A stretch of DNA of 10,719 nucleotides from JBEAOO01 sp041164825 (lineage in GTDB: Bacteria; Pseudomonadota; Gammaproteobacteria; Burkholderiales; Burkholderiaceae_C), in contig JBEAOO010000052.1 in the NCBI GenBank assembly GCA_041164825.1, forward strand, positions 1 to 10,719, read 5' to 3'. This document shows positions 1 through 7,068 of this stretch, one piece after another (the stretch's first letter is position 1; the number at the start of each line of letters is the position of its first letter). The position numbers and the translations under genes were made by a program. The notes beneath the pieces are model-generated. The model searched no databases and was not told where the DNA came from. It was given only the letters and a program-made list of their open reading frames with translations.

Positions 1-29
1 ATGCACGATTCGAGGACGACGTGGGTCAT
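1..29 (-). CDS. fdxA: Ferredoxin, probable 7Fe FdxA type (5' end only)
   Basis: Only the start codon and eight more codons are inside the window, reading MTHVVLESC, with the gene running off the left edge. This matches the opening of the small 7Fe (3Fe-4S plus 4Fe-4S) ferredoxins common in beta-proteobacteria, where the cysteine at position 9 is the first cluster ligand. Such proteins are soluble cytoplasmic one-electron carriers. The gene follows cobA on the same strand after a 60-nt spacer, so it may be the last gene of the sulfate-assimilation operon or may have its own promoter. No clear Shine-Dalgarno sequence precedes the ATG. The call is an inference from nine residues. What is seen is only a short ORF start in a sensible position, and the next cysteines (expected CxxC spacing) lie outside the window. 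Confidence 0.6.
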
Positions 30-60
30 GACAGGGCTCGGGGGAGTAGGGGTGAAGTGG

Positions 61-77
61 GGCCGCCAACAGCGGCC
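61..77 (-). terminator. Hairpin downstream of cobA, possible weak terminator
   Basis: A perfect 6-bp inverted repeat (GGCCGC, loop CAACA, GCGGCC) begins 12 nt after the cobA stop codon in the direction of transcription. No T-tract follows on the minus strand, so it is not a canonical intrinsic terminator. It could attenuate read-through or protect the 3' end of the transcript before the ferredoxin gene. Confidence 0.3.
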
Positions 78-89
78 AAGCCAGTGATT

Positions 90-863
90 TTAAGGCTTGG
101 GGCCGGTCGGTGCGGATTGACCGGGCTCAAGTGGGGACAAGGAAGGCCGTTCGGGCAGCGGCGGCAGCTCGGCAATGGCCGCCGCGCCGGCGCCAACGAT
201 GAGCACGGTGGGCCGGCCTTCGTGCAGTGCGGCGGCCTCGGCCAGCGCGGCCAGCGTGTGGGTGCTGTGGCGCTGGTCGGGCCAACCGGCACGTGAGACG
301 GCGCTGGCAGTGGTGTCCGCCGGCCAGCCCGCGGCCACCAGTTGGGCGGCCAGCGCGGGCAGTTGGCGGCCGGCCATGTAGAAGACCTCGGTGTCGGCAC
401 TGCGGCTGGAGCGCAGCTCGCCGGTCCGCGTCATGGCGGTGGCGAAGCTGACGCTGCGGCCTTGGCCACGGCGCGTCAGCGGGCGTTTCGTGTCGGCCGC
501 GGCGGCGAGGGCGGCGGTGATGCCGGGCACCACCTCGCACTCGACGCCCAGGGCGGACAGCGCGTCGAGCTCTTCTTCAAGCCGGCCAAACATGCTCGGG
601 TCGCCGCCCTTGAGCCGCACCACCGTGCCCGCGGCTTGCGCGTGTTGCACCAGCAGGGCGTTGATGCTGCCCTGGCCGGTGCTGTCTTTGAAGCCGCGTT
701 TGCCGACATCGATCCAGCGCGCGGCGGGGGCGATCTCGCGCAGCGCGGGGTCGGTGAGGGCGTCGAACAGCACCACGTCGGCGAGCGCCAACAAGCGCGC
801 GCCGCGCACGGTGATCAGGTCGGCCGAGCCGGGGCCGGCACCGATGAAGATGACGCGACCCAT
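90..863 (-). CDS. cobA: Uroporphyrinogen-III C-methyltransferase (SUMT)
   Basis: Makes precorrin-2 by two SAM-dependent methylations of uroporphyrinogen III, the branch point to siroheme and cobalamin. In this setting it most likely supplies siroheme for CysI. The 257-aa cytosolic protein shows the SUMT signatures in order: GAGPGSADLIT (residues 8-18, SAM-binding loop), RLKGGDP (83-89), VPGITAA (112-118) and an MAG segment (163-165). The usual GDPFVFGRGGEE segment reads GDPSMFGRLEEE here, a variant. The length suits a stand-alone CobA rather than a three-domain CysG, so precorrin-2 dehydrogenase and ferrochelatase must be encoded elsewhere. The last 25 or so residues are a proline-rich tail. 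It starts 24 nt after the cysN stop, without a good ribosome binding site, suggesting translational coupling. Confidence 0.92.
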   Translation of the reverse strand: MGRVIFIGAGPGSADLITVRGARLLALADVVLFDALTDPALREIAPAARWIDVGKRGFKDSTGQGSINALLVQHAQAAGTVVRLKGGDPSMFGRLEEELDALSALGVECEVVPGITAALAAAADTKRPLTRRGQGRSVSFATAMTRTGELRSSRSADTEVFYMAGRQLPALAAQLVAAGWPADTTASAVSRAGWPDQRHSTHTLAALAEAAALHEGRPTVLIVGAGAAAIAELPPLPERPSLSPLEPGQSAPTGPKP

Positions 864-873
864 GGCGTCAGGC

Positions 874-886
874 GCAGCGTTGCTGC
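874..886 (-). other. Short intercistronic hairpin cysN-cobA
   Basis: A 5-bp perfect stem (GCAGC, loop of 3, GCTGC) fills most of the 24-nt gap between the cysN stop and the cobA start. It occupies the place where a ribosome binding site would be expected. It may be fortuitous in such GC-rich sequence. Confidence 0.25.
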
Positions 887-887
887 A

Positions 888-2255
888 TCAGGCCGCTGCC
901 AACTGAGCCGCCACCGCACCGACCAGCAGCGCGCCGCTGGTGCGGTTGGTGGTCGGGTCGACGATGATCAGCGCGCCGCCCACGCGGTTGGCGGCATACG
1001 GCTCCACCGGCAGGGCCGCTTGCGTTTGCAGCGTGACGATGCCGATCTCGTTGACCTTGAGCTCACTGGCTTCGGCGTTTTGCAGCGTGTGGATGTCGAT
1101 GCGGTGGTCGATGCCGGTGATGCGCGCCTGCACCCAGCGGTGGCCGTGGCGCACCCAGTACTTGCGGCCGATCACGGCCGGCTCGGTGTCGAGCCAAGCC
1201 AGCGTGGCGCTGAATTCTTGCCGTGGCTGGGCCGAAGCGGGCGTGACGATCCAGTCGCCGCGCGAAACGTCGACCTGGCGGTCGAGCACGAAGCCTGCCG
1301 ATTGGCCTGCTTCGCAGCGGTCGACGGTGAGGCCGGCGTGGCGCACTTCGGCCACGGTGGCGGTTTCGCCGCTCGGCAAAATCTGCACTGCGTCACCGGC
1401 TTGCACCGCGCCATGCGCCAAGCGCGCCCACAGCACGCGGGTGGGGTTGGCGCCGTCGCCGTGCAAGGCCACGTACTGCACCGGGGCCAGCAGGCTGCCG
1501 TCGTGGGCCTCGTCGGTCACCGGCAGTTGCTCCAGCAGTTGCAGCAGTGTCGGGCCGTTGTACCAAGGCCAGTTGGCCGAGGGCGTGGCCACGTTGTCGC
1601 CACGCAGGGCCGACACCGGGATGATGCCGCGCACGGTGATGCCGGCTTGCGCGGCAAAGGTGTTGAGCGCGCGCGAGACGGCCTCAAACGCTTGCTCGGC
1701 GGTGGCATCCATCGCGTCGAGCTTGTTGACGGCAAACACGATGCTCGGCACGCGCAGCAACTGGGCGAGCAGGCTGTGGCGGCGGGTTTGCGGCAGCAGC
1801 GTCACCTCGGGCTGCGTCACGTCGAGCTTCATGATGTCGACCAGCACCACGGCGGCATCGCTGCCGGCGGCGGCGGTCACCATGTTGCGGGTGTACTGCT
1901 CGTGGCCCGGGGCGTCGGCAATGATGAACTTGCGCTTCTTGGTGGCGAAGTACTGGTAGGCCACGTCGATGGTGATGCCTTGCTCGCGCTCAGCCTCCAG
2001 GCCGTCGGTCAGCAGCGACAAATCGATGGGCGCGCCCGCCGCGCGCTTTTCCAGCGCATCGAGGCGGTCAGACAGGATGCCGCGGCTGTCGAACAGCAGG
2101 CGGCCGATCAACGTGCTCTTGCCGTCGTCGACGCTGCCGGCGGTCAGGAAGCGCAGCGCCTTGTGGGCCAGCTCTTCGCTGGCGTCGATGTGTTGGGTGC
2201 TCATGGCGGTGTTCGGTGCGTTGCTGGTGGAGGTGCTGCTCGATGCCGTGCTCAT
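888..2255 (-). CDS. cysN: Sulfate adenylyltransferase subunit 1, GTPase subunit
   Basis: The regulatory GTPase of ATP sulfurylase. GTP hydrolysis by CysN drives CysD-catalysed formation of APS from ATP and sulfate. The 455-aa protein has an EF-Tu-like layout: P-loop GSVDDGKS (residues 40-47), switch I GITIDVAYQYF (93-103), DAPGHEQ (114-120), NKLD (177-180) and SALRGDN (215-221), followed by beta-barrel domains. No CysC (APS kinase) domain is fused at the C-terminus, and length fits the stand-alone form. The ATG shares its A with the TGA stop of cysD. A purine-rich GGAAGG stretch about 9 nt upstream, inside cysD, supports this start. A second in-frame Met at residue 18 begins the conserved part (MSTQHID) but has no such site. 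The first 17 residues are a low-complexity Ser/Thr extension. Confidence 0.96.
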   Translation of the reverse strand: MSTASSSTSTSNAPNTAMSTQHIDASEELAHKALRFLTAGSVDDGKSTLIGRLLFDSRGILSDRLDALEKRAAGAPIDLSLLTDGLEAEREQGITIDVAYQYFATKKRKFIIADAPGHEQYTRNMVTAAAGSDAAVVLVDIMKLDVTQPEVTLLPQTRRHSLLAQLLRVPSIVFAVNKLDAMDATAEQAFEAVSRALNTFAAQAGITVRGIIPVSALRGDNVATPSANWPWYNGPTLLQLLEQLPVTDEAHDGSLLAPVQYVALHGDGANPTRVLWARLAHGAVQAGDAVQILPSGETATVAEVRHAGLTVDRCEAGQSAGFVLDRQVDVSRGDWIVTPASAQPRQEFSATLAWLDTEPAVIGRKYWVRHGHRWVQARITGIDHRIDIHTLQNAEASELKVNEIGIVTLQTQAALPVEPYAANRVGGALIIVDPTTNRTSGALLVGAVAAQLAAA

Positions 2256-3229
2256 CAGAAGTAGCCTTCCTTCTTGCGGCGTTCCATCGAGGCCTCGGAC
2301 GTGCGGTCGTCCATGCGGGTGGCGCCGCGCTCGCTCACAGTCACTTGCAGGGTCTCGGCCACGATGTCGACCGGGTTGCGCGCATCGCTCTCGACCGGGC
2401 AGGTGCAGGTCATGTCACCGACGGTGCGAAAGCGCACGTCCACCGACTCGATCTCTTCGCCAGCCAACGGCGGCGTCACATCGGTCAGCGGCACCAGCAG
2501 GCCCTTGCGACGCATCACTTGGCGCGCATGGGTGAAATAGATGTGCGGCAGCGGGATGCCTTCGCGGGCGATGTAGAGCCACACGTCCAGCTCGGTCCAG
2601 TTGCTGATCGGGAAGGCGCGGAAGTGCTCGCCCGGCTTGATGCGGGTGTTGAACAGGTTCCAAAGCTCCGGGCGCTGCTCCTTGGGTTGCCACTGGCCAA
2701 AGCTGTCGCGGTGCGAAAAGATGCGCTCCTTGGCGCGTGCTTTTTCTTCGTCGCGGCGGGCGCCACCGATCAGGCAATCAAAACGGTTGTCTTCGATGGT
2801 TTCGAGCAGCGTCACCGTCTGGTGGCCGTTGCGCGACTCCAGCGGGTGCGACAGGCGGATCGTGCCCTTTTTGATCGAGTCGTCGAGGTGCCCGACGATC
2901 AGACGTTCGCCCATCTCGGCCACGCGCGCATCGCGGAACTCGATCACTTCGGGGAAGTTGTGACCGGTGTCGACGTGCACCAGCGGGAACGGCAGCTTGC
3001 CTTCAAACACCGGGCGCTCGCCGGGGGCGGAGACCTTATTCTTGAAGGCCTTCTCAGCCAGGTGCAGCACCACGCAAGAGTCTTTGCCGCTGGAGAACAG
3101 CAGGCCCGGGCGCTCAAAGGCACCGGCGACTTCGCGCAGGATGAAGATGGCCTCCTCTTCCAGCGCGTCGAGGTGACGGTGGTCGAGTTCGGGCAGGAGG
3201 TGGGTGACGTCGTTCATGGGCGCGTTCAT
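2255..3229 (-). CDS. cysD: Sulfate adenylyltransferase subunit 2
   Basis: Catalytic subunit of ATP sulfurylase; adenylates sulfate to APS in a heterodimer with CysN. The 324-aa protein belongs to the PAPS reductase/ATP pyrophosphatase-like fold, with the PP-loop SSGKDS at residues 46-51, followed by HVDTGHNFPE (85-94), GGARRDEEKARAKERIFS (155-172) and the C-terminal TCTCPVES segment (274-281). The family-typical ending ERRKKEGYF is present. An in-frame ORF extends 83 codons further upstream, but that stretch overlaps cysH in another frame and looks like shadow coding, so the ATG for MNAPMNDV is chosen. This start lies 17 nt after the cysH stop, behind a hairpin and with only a weak GGA as ribosome binding site, pointing to translational coupling. 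Confidence 0.95.
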   Translation of the reverse strand: MNAPMNDVTHLLPELDHRHLDALEEEAIFILREVAGAFERPGLLFSSGKDSCVVLHLAEKAFKNKVSAPGERPVFEGKLPFPLVHVDTGHNFPEVIEFRDARVAEMGERLIVGHLDDSIKKGTIRLSHPLESRNGHQTVTLLETIEDNRFDCLIGGARRDEEKARAKERIFSHRDSFGQWQPKEQRPELWNLFNTRIKPGEHFRAFPISNWTELDVWLYIAREGIPLPHIYFTHARQVMRRKGLLVPLTDVTPPLAGEEIESVDVRFRTVGDMTCTCPVESDARNPVDIVAETLQVTVSERGATRMDDRTSEASMERRKKEGYF

Positions 3230-3236
3230 TCCGGGG

Positions 3237-3254
3237 CGGCCTGGCTTCAGGCCG
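3237..3254 (-). other. Intercistronic hairpin spanning the cysH stop codon
   Basis: A perfect 7-bp stem with a 4-nt loop: on the minus strand CGGCCTG, loop AAGC, CAGGCCG. The cysH stop codon TGA sits at the top of the 5' arm and loop, and the 3' arm ends 7 nt before the cysD ATG. Ribosomes finishing cysH would melt it, which would couple cysD translation to cysH. Alternatively it is an mRNA processing or stability element. Confidence 0.45.
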
Positions 3255-3996
3255 GGTTCTTGATCATGGAGACTGCGGCTGCTTCGTCCTTGACGTGCAG
3301 GCCGCATTCCTTGGCTTTTTCGTCTTCCCACCACCAGCGGCCGGCGCGGAAGGGCTCGCCCACGGCGATGGCCCGCGTGCAGGGCGCGCAGCCGATGCTG
3401 GGCATGAACTCGTCGTGCAGCGGGTTGTAGGGCACCTGGTGCAGCGCGATGTAATGCCAGACATCGGCCCAGCTCCAATCGGCCAGCGGGTTCACCTTGG
3501 TGCGGCCTTGGCCGTCGTCCTCGGTGAAGGGCGCGATGCTGCGGGTGTCCGACTGCTCACGGCGCAGGCCGGTGACCCAGGCCTGGCTGCCGGCCAACAT
3601 GCGCGACAGCGGCTCCAGCTTGCGCACCGCGCAGCAGCCCTTGCGCAGCGCCAGGCTCTCGTACATTGCCTTGTCGCCGTTCGTGTTGACGAACGTGATC
3701 ACGGCGTCATGGACGGGCTTGAACACCTCAACAGCCAGACCGTACTGCTGCTCGATGCGCGGCACCAAAGCCACGGTCTCGGCATGCAGCGCGCCGGTGT
3801 CGAGCGTGGCGATGCGGATGGGCAGGCTGTGGCGGGCGATCAGGTCGGTGATGACCATGTCCTCGGCGCCCAGGCTGGTGGACTGCAGCACGCCGCCAGC
3901 AAACTCGGCGGCCGCCGCTTGCAGCACCTGCACGGCATGCGCCACGCGGGCGTCAAAGCCCTCGCTGGCGCGGGCATAGAGGCCGATGGCGCTCAT
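3247..3996 (-). CDS. cysH: Assimilatory adenylyl-sulfate (APS) reductase
   Basis: Reduces APS to sulfite and AMP using thioredoxin or glutaredoxin. The 249-aa protein has the two double-cysteine motifs that bind a 4Fe-4S cluster in APS-using enzymes: KGCCAVRKLEPL (C121, C122) and GCAPCTR (C203, C206). E. coli-type PAPS reductases lack these. The catalytic cysteine is in the C-terminal KECGLH motif (C231). Earlier conserved parts include STSLGAEDMV (39-48), ATLDTG (63-68) and VTGLRREQS (141-149). The start codon overlaps the DUF934 stop by 4 nt (ATGA), with GGAG 7 nt upstream. The APS-type signature fits the absence of CysC in this cluster. The product may be named CysH or, functionally, APR. 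Confidence 0.95.
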   Translation of the reverse strand: MSAIGLYARASEGFDARVAHAVQVLQAAAAEFAGGVLQSTSLGAEDMVITDLIARHSLPIRIATLDTGALHAETVALVPRIEQQYGLAVEVFKPVHDAVITFVNTNGDKAMYESLALRKGCCAVRKLEPLSRMLAGSQAWVTGLRREQSDTRSIAPFTEDDGQGRTKVNPLADWSWADVWHYIALHQVPYNPLHDEFMPSIGCAPCTRAIAVGEPFRAGRWWWEDEKAKECGLHVKDEAAAVSMIKNPA

Positions 3997-4514
3997 GCCG
4001 CGGCTCCAGGCGTGTCGGCCTTGGCGAACAGCGGGCGGTTGTCCTGCACATCGCCCTGGTAGTGGGCGGGGAAGAAACCGAGCGCGCGTTCGGCCGAGCT
4101 TTGCTTCTGGTCCGGGCGCAACGCCACGGCGTCAAAACCGGTGCGGTGCAGCAGCGGCATCATGTCAACCAGCACGTCGCCGATGGCGCGCACTTCACCC
4201 TTGAAGCGGTAGCGGTTGCGCAGCAGGCGGGCCTGGCTGTAGGCGCGGCCGTCCACCCACTTGGGGAAGTTCAGGGCCACGAGGCCGAGGCGCGGCAGGT
4301 CGGCGGCCAGGTCTTCCACGTCCTGGTCGTTGCCGAGGATCACGCCCACGGGCATGTCGGTCGGCCAGTGGCTGCGCACGCTGTGCCACTGCGTGTAGCT
4401 CAGCAGCAGGTGCGGCGCGGGTGTGAGCGTGACCATCGGGCCGTCTTCACCGCTGACGGTGTGCCAGACGTCGCGCTCGGCGGCGGTCTCGGGGTGCAGG
4501 GGGATGAATTTCAT
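3993..4514 (-). CDS. DUF934 family protein, sulfite-reduction associated
   Basis: A 173-aa soluble protein of the DUF934 family, which is almost always found next to cysI and cysH in proteobacteria and is often annotated as an oxidoreductase probably involved in sulfite reduction. Its biochemical role is not firmly established. Conserved blocks seen are FPKWVDGRAYSQARLLR (residues 83-99), RYRFKGEVRAIGDVLVDM (101-118), HRTGFDAVALR (123-133) and FFPAHYQG (147-154). There are no cysteines, so it does not itself carry an iron-sulfur cluster, and no transmembrane or signal segments are seen. It sits between cysI (21-nt gap) and cysH (4-nt overlap). The start is supported by a good ribosome binding site, AAGGAA. 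Confidence 0.9.
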   Translation of the reverse strand: MKFIPLHPETAAERDVWHTVSGEDGPMVTLTPAPHLLLSYTQWHSVRSHWPTDMPVGVILGNDQDVEDLAADLPRLGLVALNFPKWVDGRAYSQARLLRNRYRFKGEVRAIGDVLVDMMPLLHRTGFDAVALRPDQKQSSAERALGFFPAHYQGDVQDNRPLFAKADTPGAAA

Positions 4515-4520
4515 GGTCGT

Positions 4521-4528
4521 TTCCTTCC
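4521..4528 (-). promoter_or_regulatory. Ribosome binding site of the DUF934 gene
   Basis: On the minus strand GGAAGGAA is followed by a 6-nt spacer and the ATG at 4514. It is among the strongest Shine-Dalgarno sequences in the operon and fixes the start of the DUF934 gene. Confidence 0.55.
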
Positions 4529-4535
4529 CGATGAA

Positions 4536-6236
4536 TCAGCGGGCGGCCGCGGCGGTGCTGCGGCGAACGGCGTTGGCGGCGGTCTTGAACGGATCGAGGC
4601 CCACGCGCTTGACGGTGTCGATGAAGCGCTCGGCGCTGCCGCTGCGCTGGCTGCGGTAGGTTTCCACCACCGACTCGATCACGTCGGCCACTTCATCGGC
4701 CGCGAACGACGGGCCGATCACCTTGCCGGTGACGGCTTCGGGCGCCAAGCGCGAGCCGTCGGAGCCGCCCAGGGTCACTTGGTACCACTCGCTGCCGTCC
4801 TTGTCGACGCCGAGGATGCCGATGTGGCCGCTGTGGTGGTGGCCGCAGGAGTTGATGCAGCCGCTGATGTGCAGGTCGATGTCGCCGATGTCGTAGAGCT
4901 CGTCGAGGTCTTGGTAGCGCTCGATCAGCTGGTTGGCGATCGGGATGGAGCGGGCATTGGCCAGCGCGCAGAAGTCGCCACCCGGGCAGGCGATCATGTC
5001 GCTCAGCAGGCCGATGTTGGGCGCGGCAAACGTGGCGGCCTTGGCGGCTTCCCACAGGGCCAACAGCTGGTCTTCACGCACCCAAGGCAGCACCAGGTTC
5101 TGGTCGTGCGAGACGCGCAGTTCGCCGTGGCTGAAGCGCTCCGACAAATCGGCGGCTTGGTCCATCTGCACATCGGTGGCGTCGCCCGGCGGCAGGCCCG
5201 GGCGCTTGAGCGACAAGGTGACGGCGCGGTAACCCGGCACCTGGTGCGCGTGGCTGTTGCGCTCCAGCCAGCGCTGGAAGGCGACCGGCGCATCGGCCGG
5301 CACCGACCACGCCGTGCTCACCGGCGTGATGCCGGCCGGGCGCACAAAGCTGGCGGCCACACGGTCGTACTCGGCCTGCGGGATCAGGTGGGCGCCACCG
5401 TCCACATCGTCGGCCAGGATGTGCTGGAACTCTTCGTTGACCGCGTCAAAGAACTTCTGGCCCTCGGCCTTCACCAAGATCTTGATGCGCGCCTTGTACA
5501 TGTTGTCGCGGCGGCCATAGCGGTTGTAGACCCGCACGATGGCTTCCAGGTACACCAGGATTTGCTGCCAGGGCAGGAAGCTGTGGATCACGCTGCCCGT
5601 GATTGGCGTGCGACCCATGCCGCCACCCACCAGCACCTTGAAGCCGACTTGGCCGGCCTCGTTTTTCAGCAACTGCAGGCCGACGTCGTGCCACGAGATG
5701 GCCGCGCGGTCTTCGGTGGTGCCGCTGATGGCAATCTTGAACTTGCGCGGCAAGAAGGCGAACTCGGGGTGCAGCGTGCTCCACTGGCGCAGCACTTCCG
5801 CATACGGGCGCGGGTCGACGATTTCGTCGGCGGCCACACCGGCAAAGCAGTCGCTGGTGATGTTGCGGATGCAAGCGCCACTGGTCTGGATGCCGTGCAT
5901 GTCGACCGCGGCCAGCGCGTCCATCACGTCGGCCGAGCGCGACAACGGAATCCAGTTGTACTGCAGGTTCTGGCGCGTGGTGAAGTGGGCGTAGCTGCGG
6001 TCAAAGTCGCGCGAGATCGCCGACAGCGTGCGCAGCTGCTTGGCGCTCAGCGCGCCGTAGGGCACGGCCACGCGCAGCATCGGCGCATGGCGTTGCACAT
6101 ACCAGCCGTTTTGCAGGCGCAGCGGGCGGAACTCGTCGTCGGTCAGCTCACCGCTCTGGTTGCGCGTGAGCTGGTCGCGGTACTGGGCCGCGCGTTGGCG
6201 GACGAACTGGCGGTCGAAGTCGGTGTAGGCGTACAT
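4536..6236 (-). CDS. cysI: Sulfite reductase, siroheme and 4Fe-4S hemoprotein
   Basis: Catalyses the six-electron reduction of sulfite to sulfide. The 566-aa protein has the duplicated nitrite/sulfite reductase architecture: an N-terminal ferredoxin-like half-domain with TTRQNLQYNW (residues 86-95), a middle siroheme domain containing GACIRNITSDCFAG (120-133), and a second repeat with the cluster motif ACPGGDFC (C417, C423) and GCINSCGHHH (C460, C464). These four cysteines hold the 4Fe-4S cluster, with C464 expected to bridge to siroheme. No cysJ-type flavoprotein is adjacent, so the electron donor is not settled by this window; ferredoxin is one option. The start MYAYTDFDRQF matches the family, but no clear ribosome binding site precedes it in the 64-nt gap after the permease gene, which carries a run of seven C's (minus strand) directly after the upstream stop codon. 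Confidence 0.94.
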   Translation of the reverse strand: MYAYTDFDRQFVRQRAAQYRDQLTRNQSGELTDDEFRPLRLQNGWYVQRHAPMLRVAVPYGALSAKQLRTLSAISRDFDRSYAHFTTRQNLQYNWIPLSRSADVMDALAAVDMHGIQTSGACIRNITSDCFAGVAADEIVDPRPYAEVLRQWSTLHPEFAFLPRKFKIAISGTTEDRAAISWHDVGLQLLKNEAGQVGFKVLVGGGMGRTPITGSVIHSFLPWQQILVYLEAIVRVYNRYGRRDNMYKARIKILVKAEGQKFFDAVNEEFQHILADDVDGGAHLIPQAEYDRVAASFVRPAGITPVSTAWSVPADAPVAFQRWLERNSHAHQVPGYRAVTLSLKRPGLPPGDATDVQMDQAADLSERFSHGELRVSHDQNLVLPWVREDQLLALWEAAKAATFAAPNIGLLSDMIACPGGDFCALANARSIPIANQLIERYQDLDELYDIGDIDLHISGCINSCGHHHSGHIGILGVDKDGSEWYQVTLGGSDGSRLAPEAVTGKVIGPSFAADEVADVIESVVETYRSQRSGSAERFIDTVKRVGLDPFKTAANAVRRSTAAAAR

Positions 6237-6300
6237 CGTGTGAAACCGTGAATGTTCAGCTGTTCAACAAAGAGAGGGAGGCGGCGGGTTGACGGGGGGG

Positions 6301-7068
6301 TCAGTGAATGACCTTCAGCCCGGCGGTCACCAGTGACACGCACAAGAGCACGCGCACCAGACCTTCCGGCATTTTCCGCGTGAGTTGGGCACCGATCCAA
6401 ATGCCGGGAATGGACCCCACCAGCAGTGCGCCCAACAGCACCCAGGCCACATTGCCCAGCGTCGCGTGGCCCAGGCCCGCCACCAGGGTGAGTGGCACGG
6501 CGTGGGCGATGTCGGTGCCCACCACTTTGTGGCTGGGCAGGCGCGGGTACAACATCATCAGCATGGTGGCGCCAATGGCCCCCGCGCCGATGGAGCTGAG
6601 CGACACCAGCACGCCCAAGATCAGCCCACACACCACCGTCAGCAGCGGTTTGCGTTGCTCAGGAATCCATTGCTCCAAGCGTAAGCCCACGCCGTGCCAG
6701 GTTTTTTTGAACGCCACTGTCACCGCGGTAAGCAGCAGCGCGATGCCCAGCGAAAAGGTGAGGGCGCTGGCCCAACCCTTGGTGAGGCCGGTGAAGTGCA
6801 TCACCGCGATGGTGGCGATGGCGGCCGGGATGCTGCCGGCCAGCAGCAAGCGCGTGATGCGCCATTCCACATGGCCCGATTGGTGGTGCGACAAAGACCC
6901 GGCACTTTTGGTGACGGCGGCGAACCAAAGGTCGGTGCCAATGGCCACGGCCGGGTTCAGCTTGAACACCGACAGCAGCAAAGGCGTCATCAACGAGCCG
7001 CCACCGACGCCTGTCATGCCGACAATGGCGCCAATGCCAAACCCGCTTGCTACCGCCGTCCAATCCAT
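6301..7068 (-). CDS. TauE/SafE-family sulfite/sulfonate permease or exporter
   Basis: A 255-aa inner-membrane protein of the TauE/SafE family (formerly DUF81), implicated in transport of sulfite, sulfoacetate, taurine-derived or other anions. It is mostly hydrophobic, consistent with about eight membrane spans in two repeated halves. The half-repeat signatures are GMTGVGGGSLMTPLL (residues 17-31) and SSIGAGAIGATMLMMLYP (158-175), the second followed by HKVVGTDIAHAVPLT (180-194), the counterpart of AVAIGTDLWFAAVT (40-53) in the first half. Length is normal. It is the first gene upstream of cysI on the same strand. The context suggests either export of excess sulfite made by CysH or uptake of a sulfur oxyanion. 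The substrate and direction cannot be read from the sequence. Confidence 0.88.
   Translation of the reverse strand: MDWTAVASGFGIGAIVGMTGVGGGSLMTPLLLSVFKLNPAVAIGTDLWFAAVTKSAGSLSHHQSGHVEWRITRLLLAGSIPAAIATIAVMHFTGLTKGWASALTFSLGIALLLTAVTVAFKKTWHGVGLRLEQWIPEQRKPLLTVVCGLILGVLVSLSSIGAGAIGATMLMMLYPRLPSHKVVGTDIAHAVPLTLVAGLGHATLGNVAWVLLGALLVGSIPGIWIGAQLTRKMPEGLVRVLLCVSLVTAGLKVIH

Noticed and set aside
342..2264. 640-codon open frame on the plus strand opposite cobA and cysN
   Set aside because: It is antisense to two clearly recognisable genes, its product is rich in Gly, Ala, Arg, His and Gln without any family resemblance, and long antisense frames are expected at this GC content.
2216..3430. 404-codon plus-strand frame opposite cysD
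   Set aside because: Antisense shadow of cysD with low-complexity composition.
3230..3478. Upstream extension of cysD by 83 codons
   Set aside because: The extension lies wholly over the cysH 3' end in another frame, is Arg-rich and unlike CysD, and the ATG at 3229 begins right before the family's conserved region.
4062..6251. 729-codon open frame on the plus strand opposite cysI and DUF934
   Set aside because: Same reasoning: it mirrors the codon bias of cysI, whose motifs are all intact, and shows no recognisable domain or plausible ribosome binding context.
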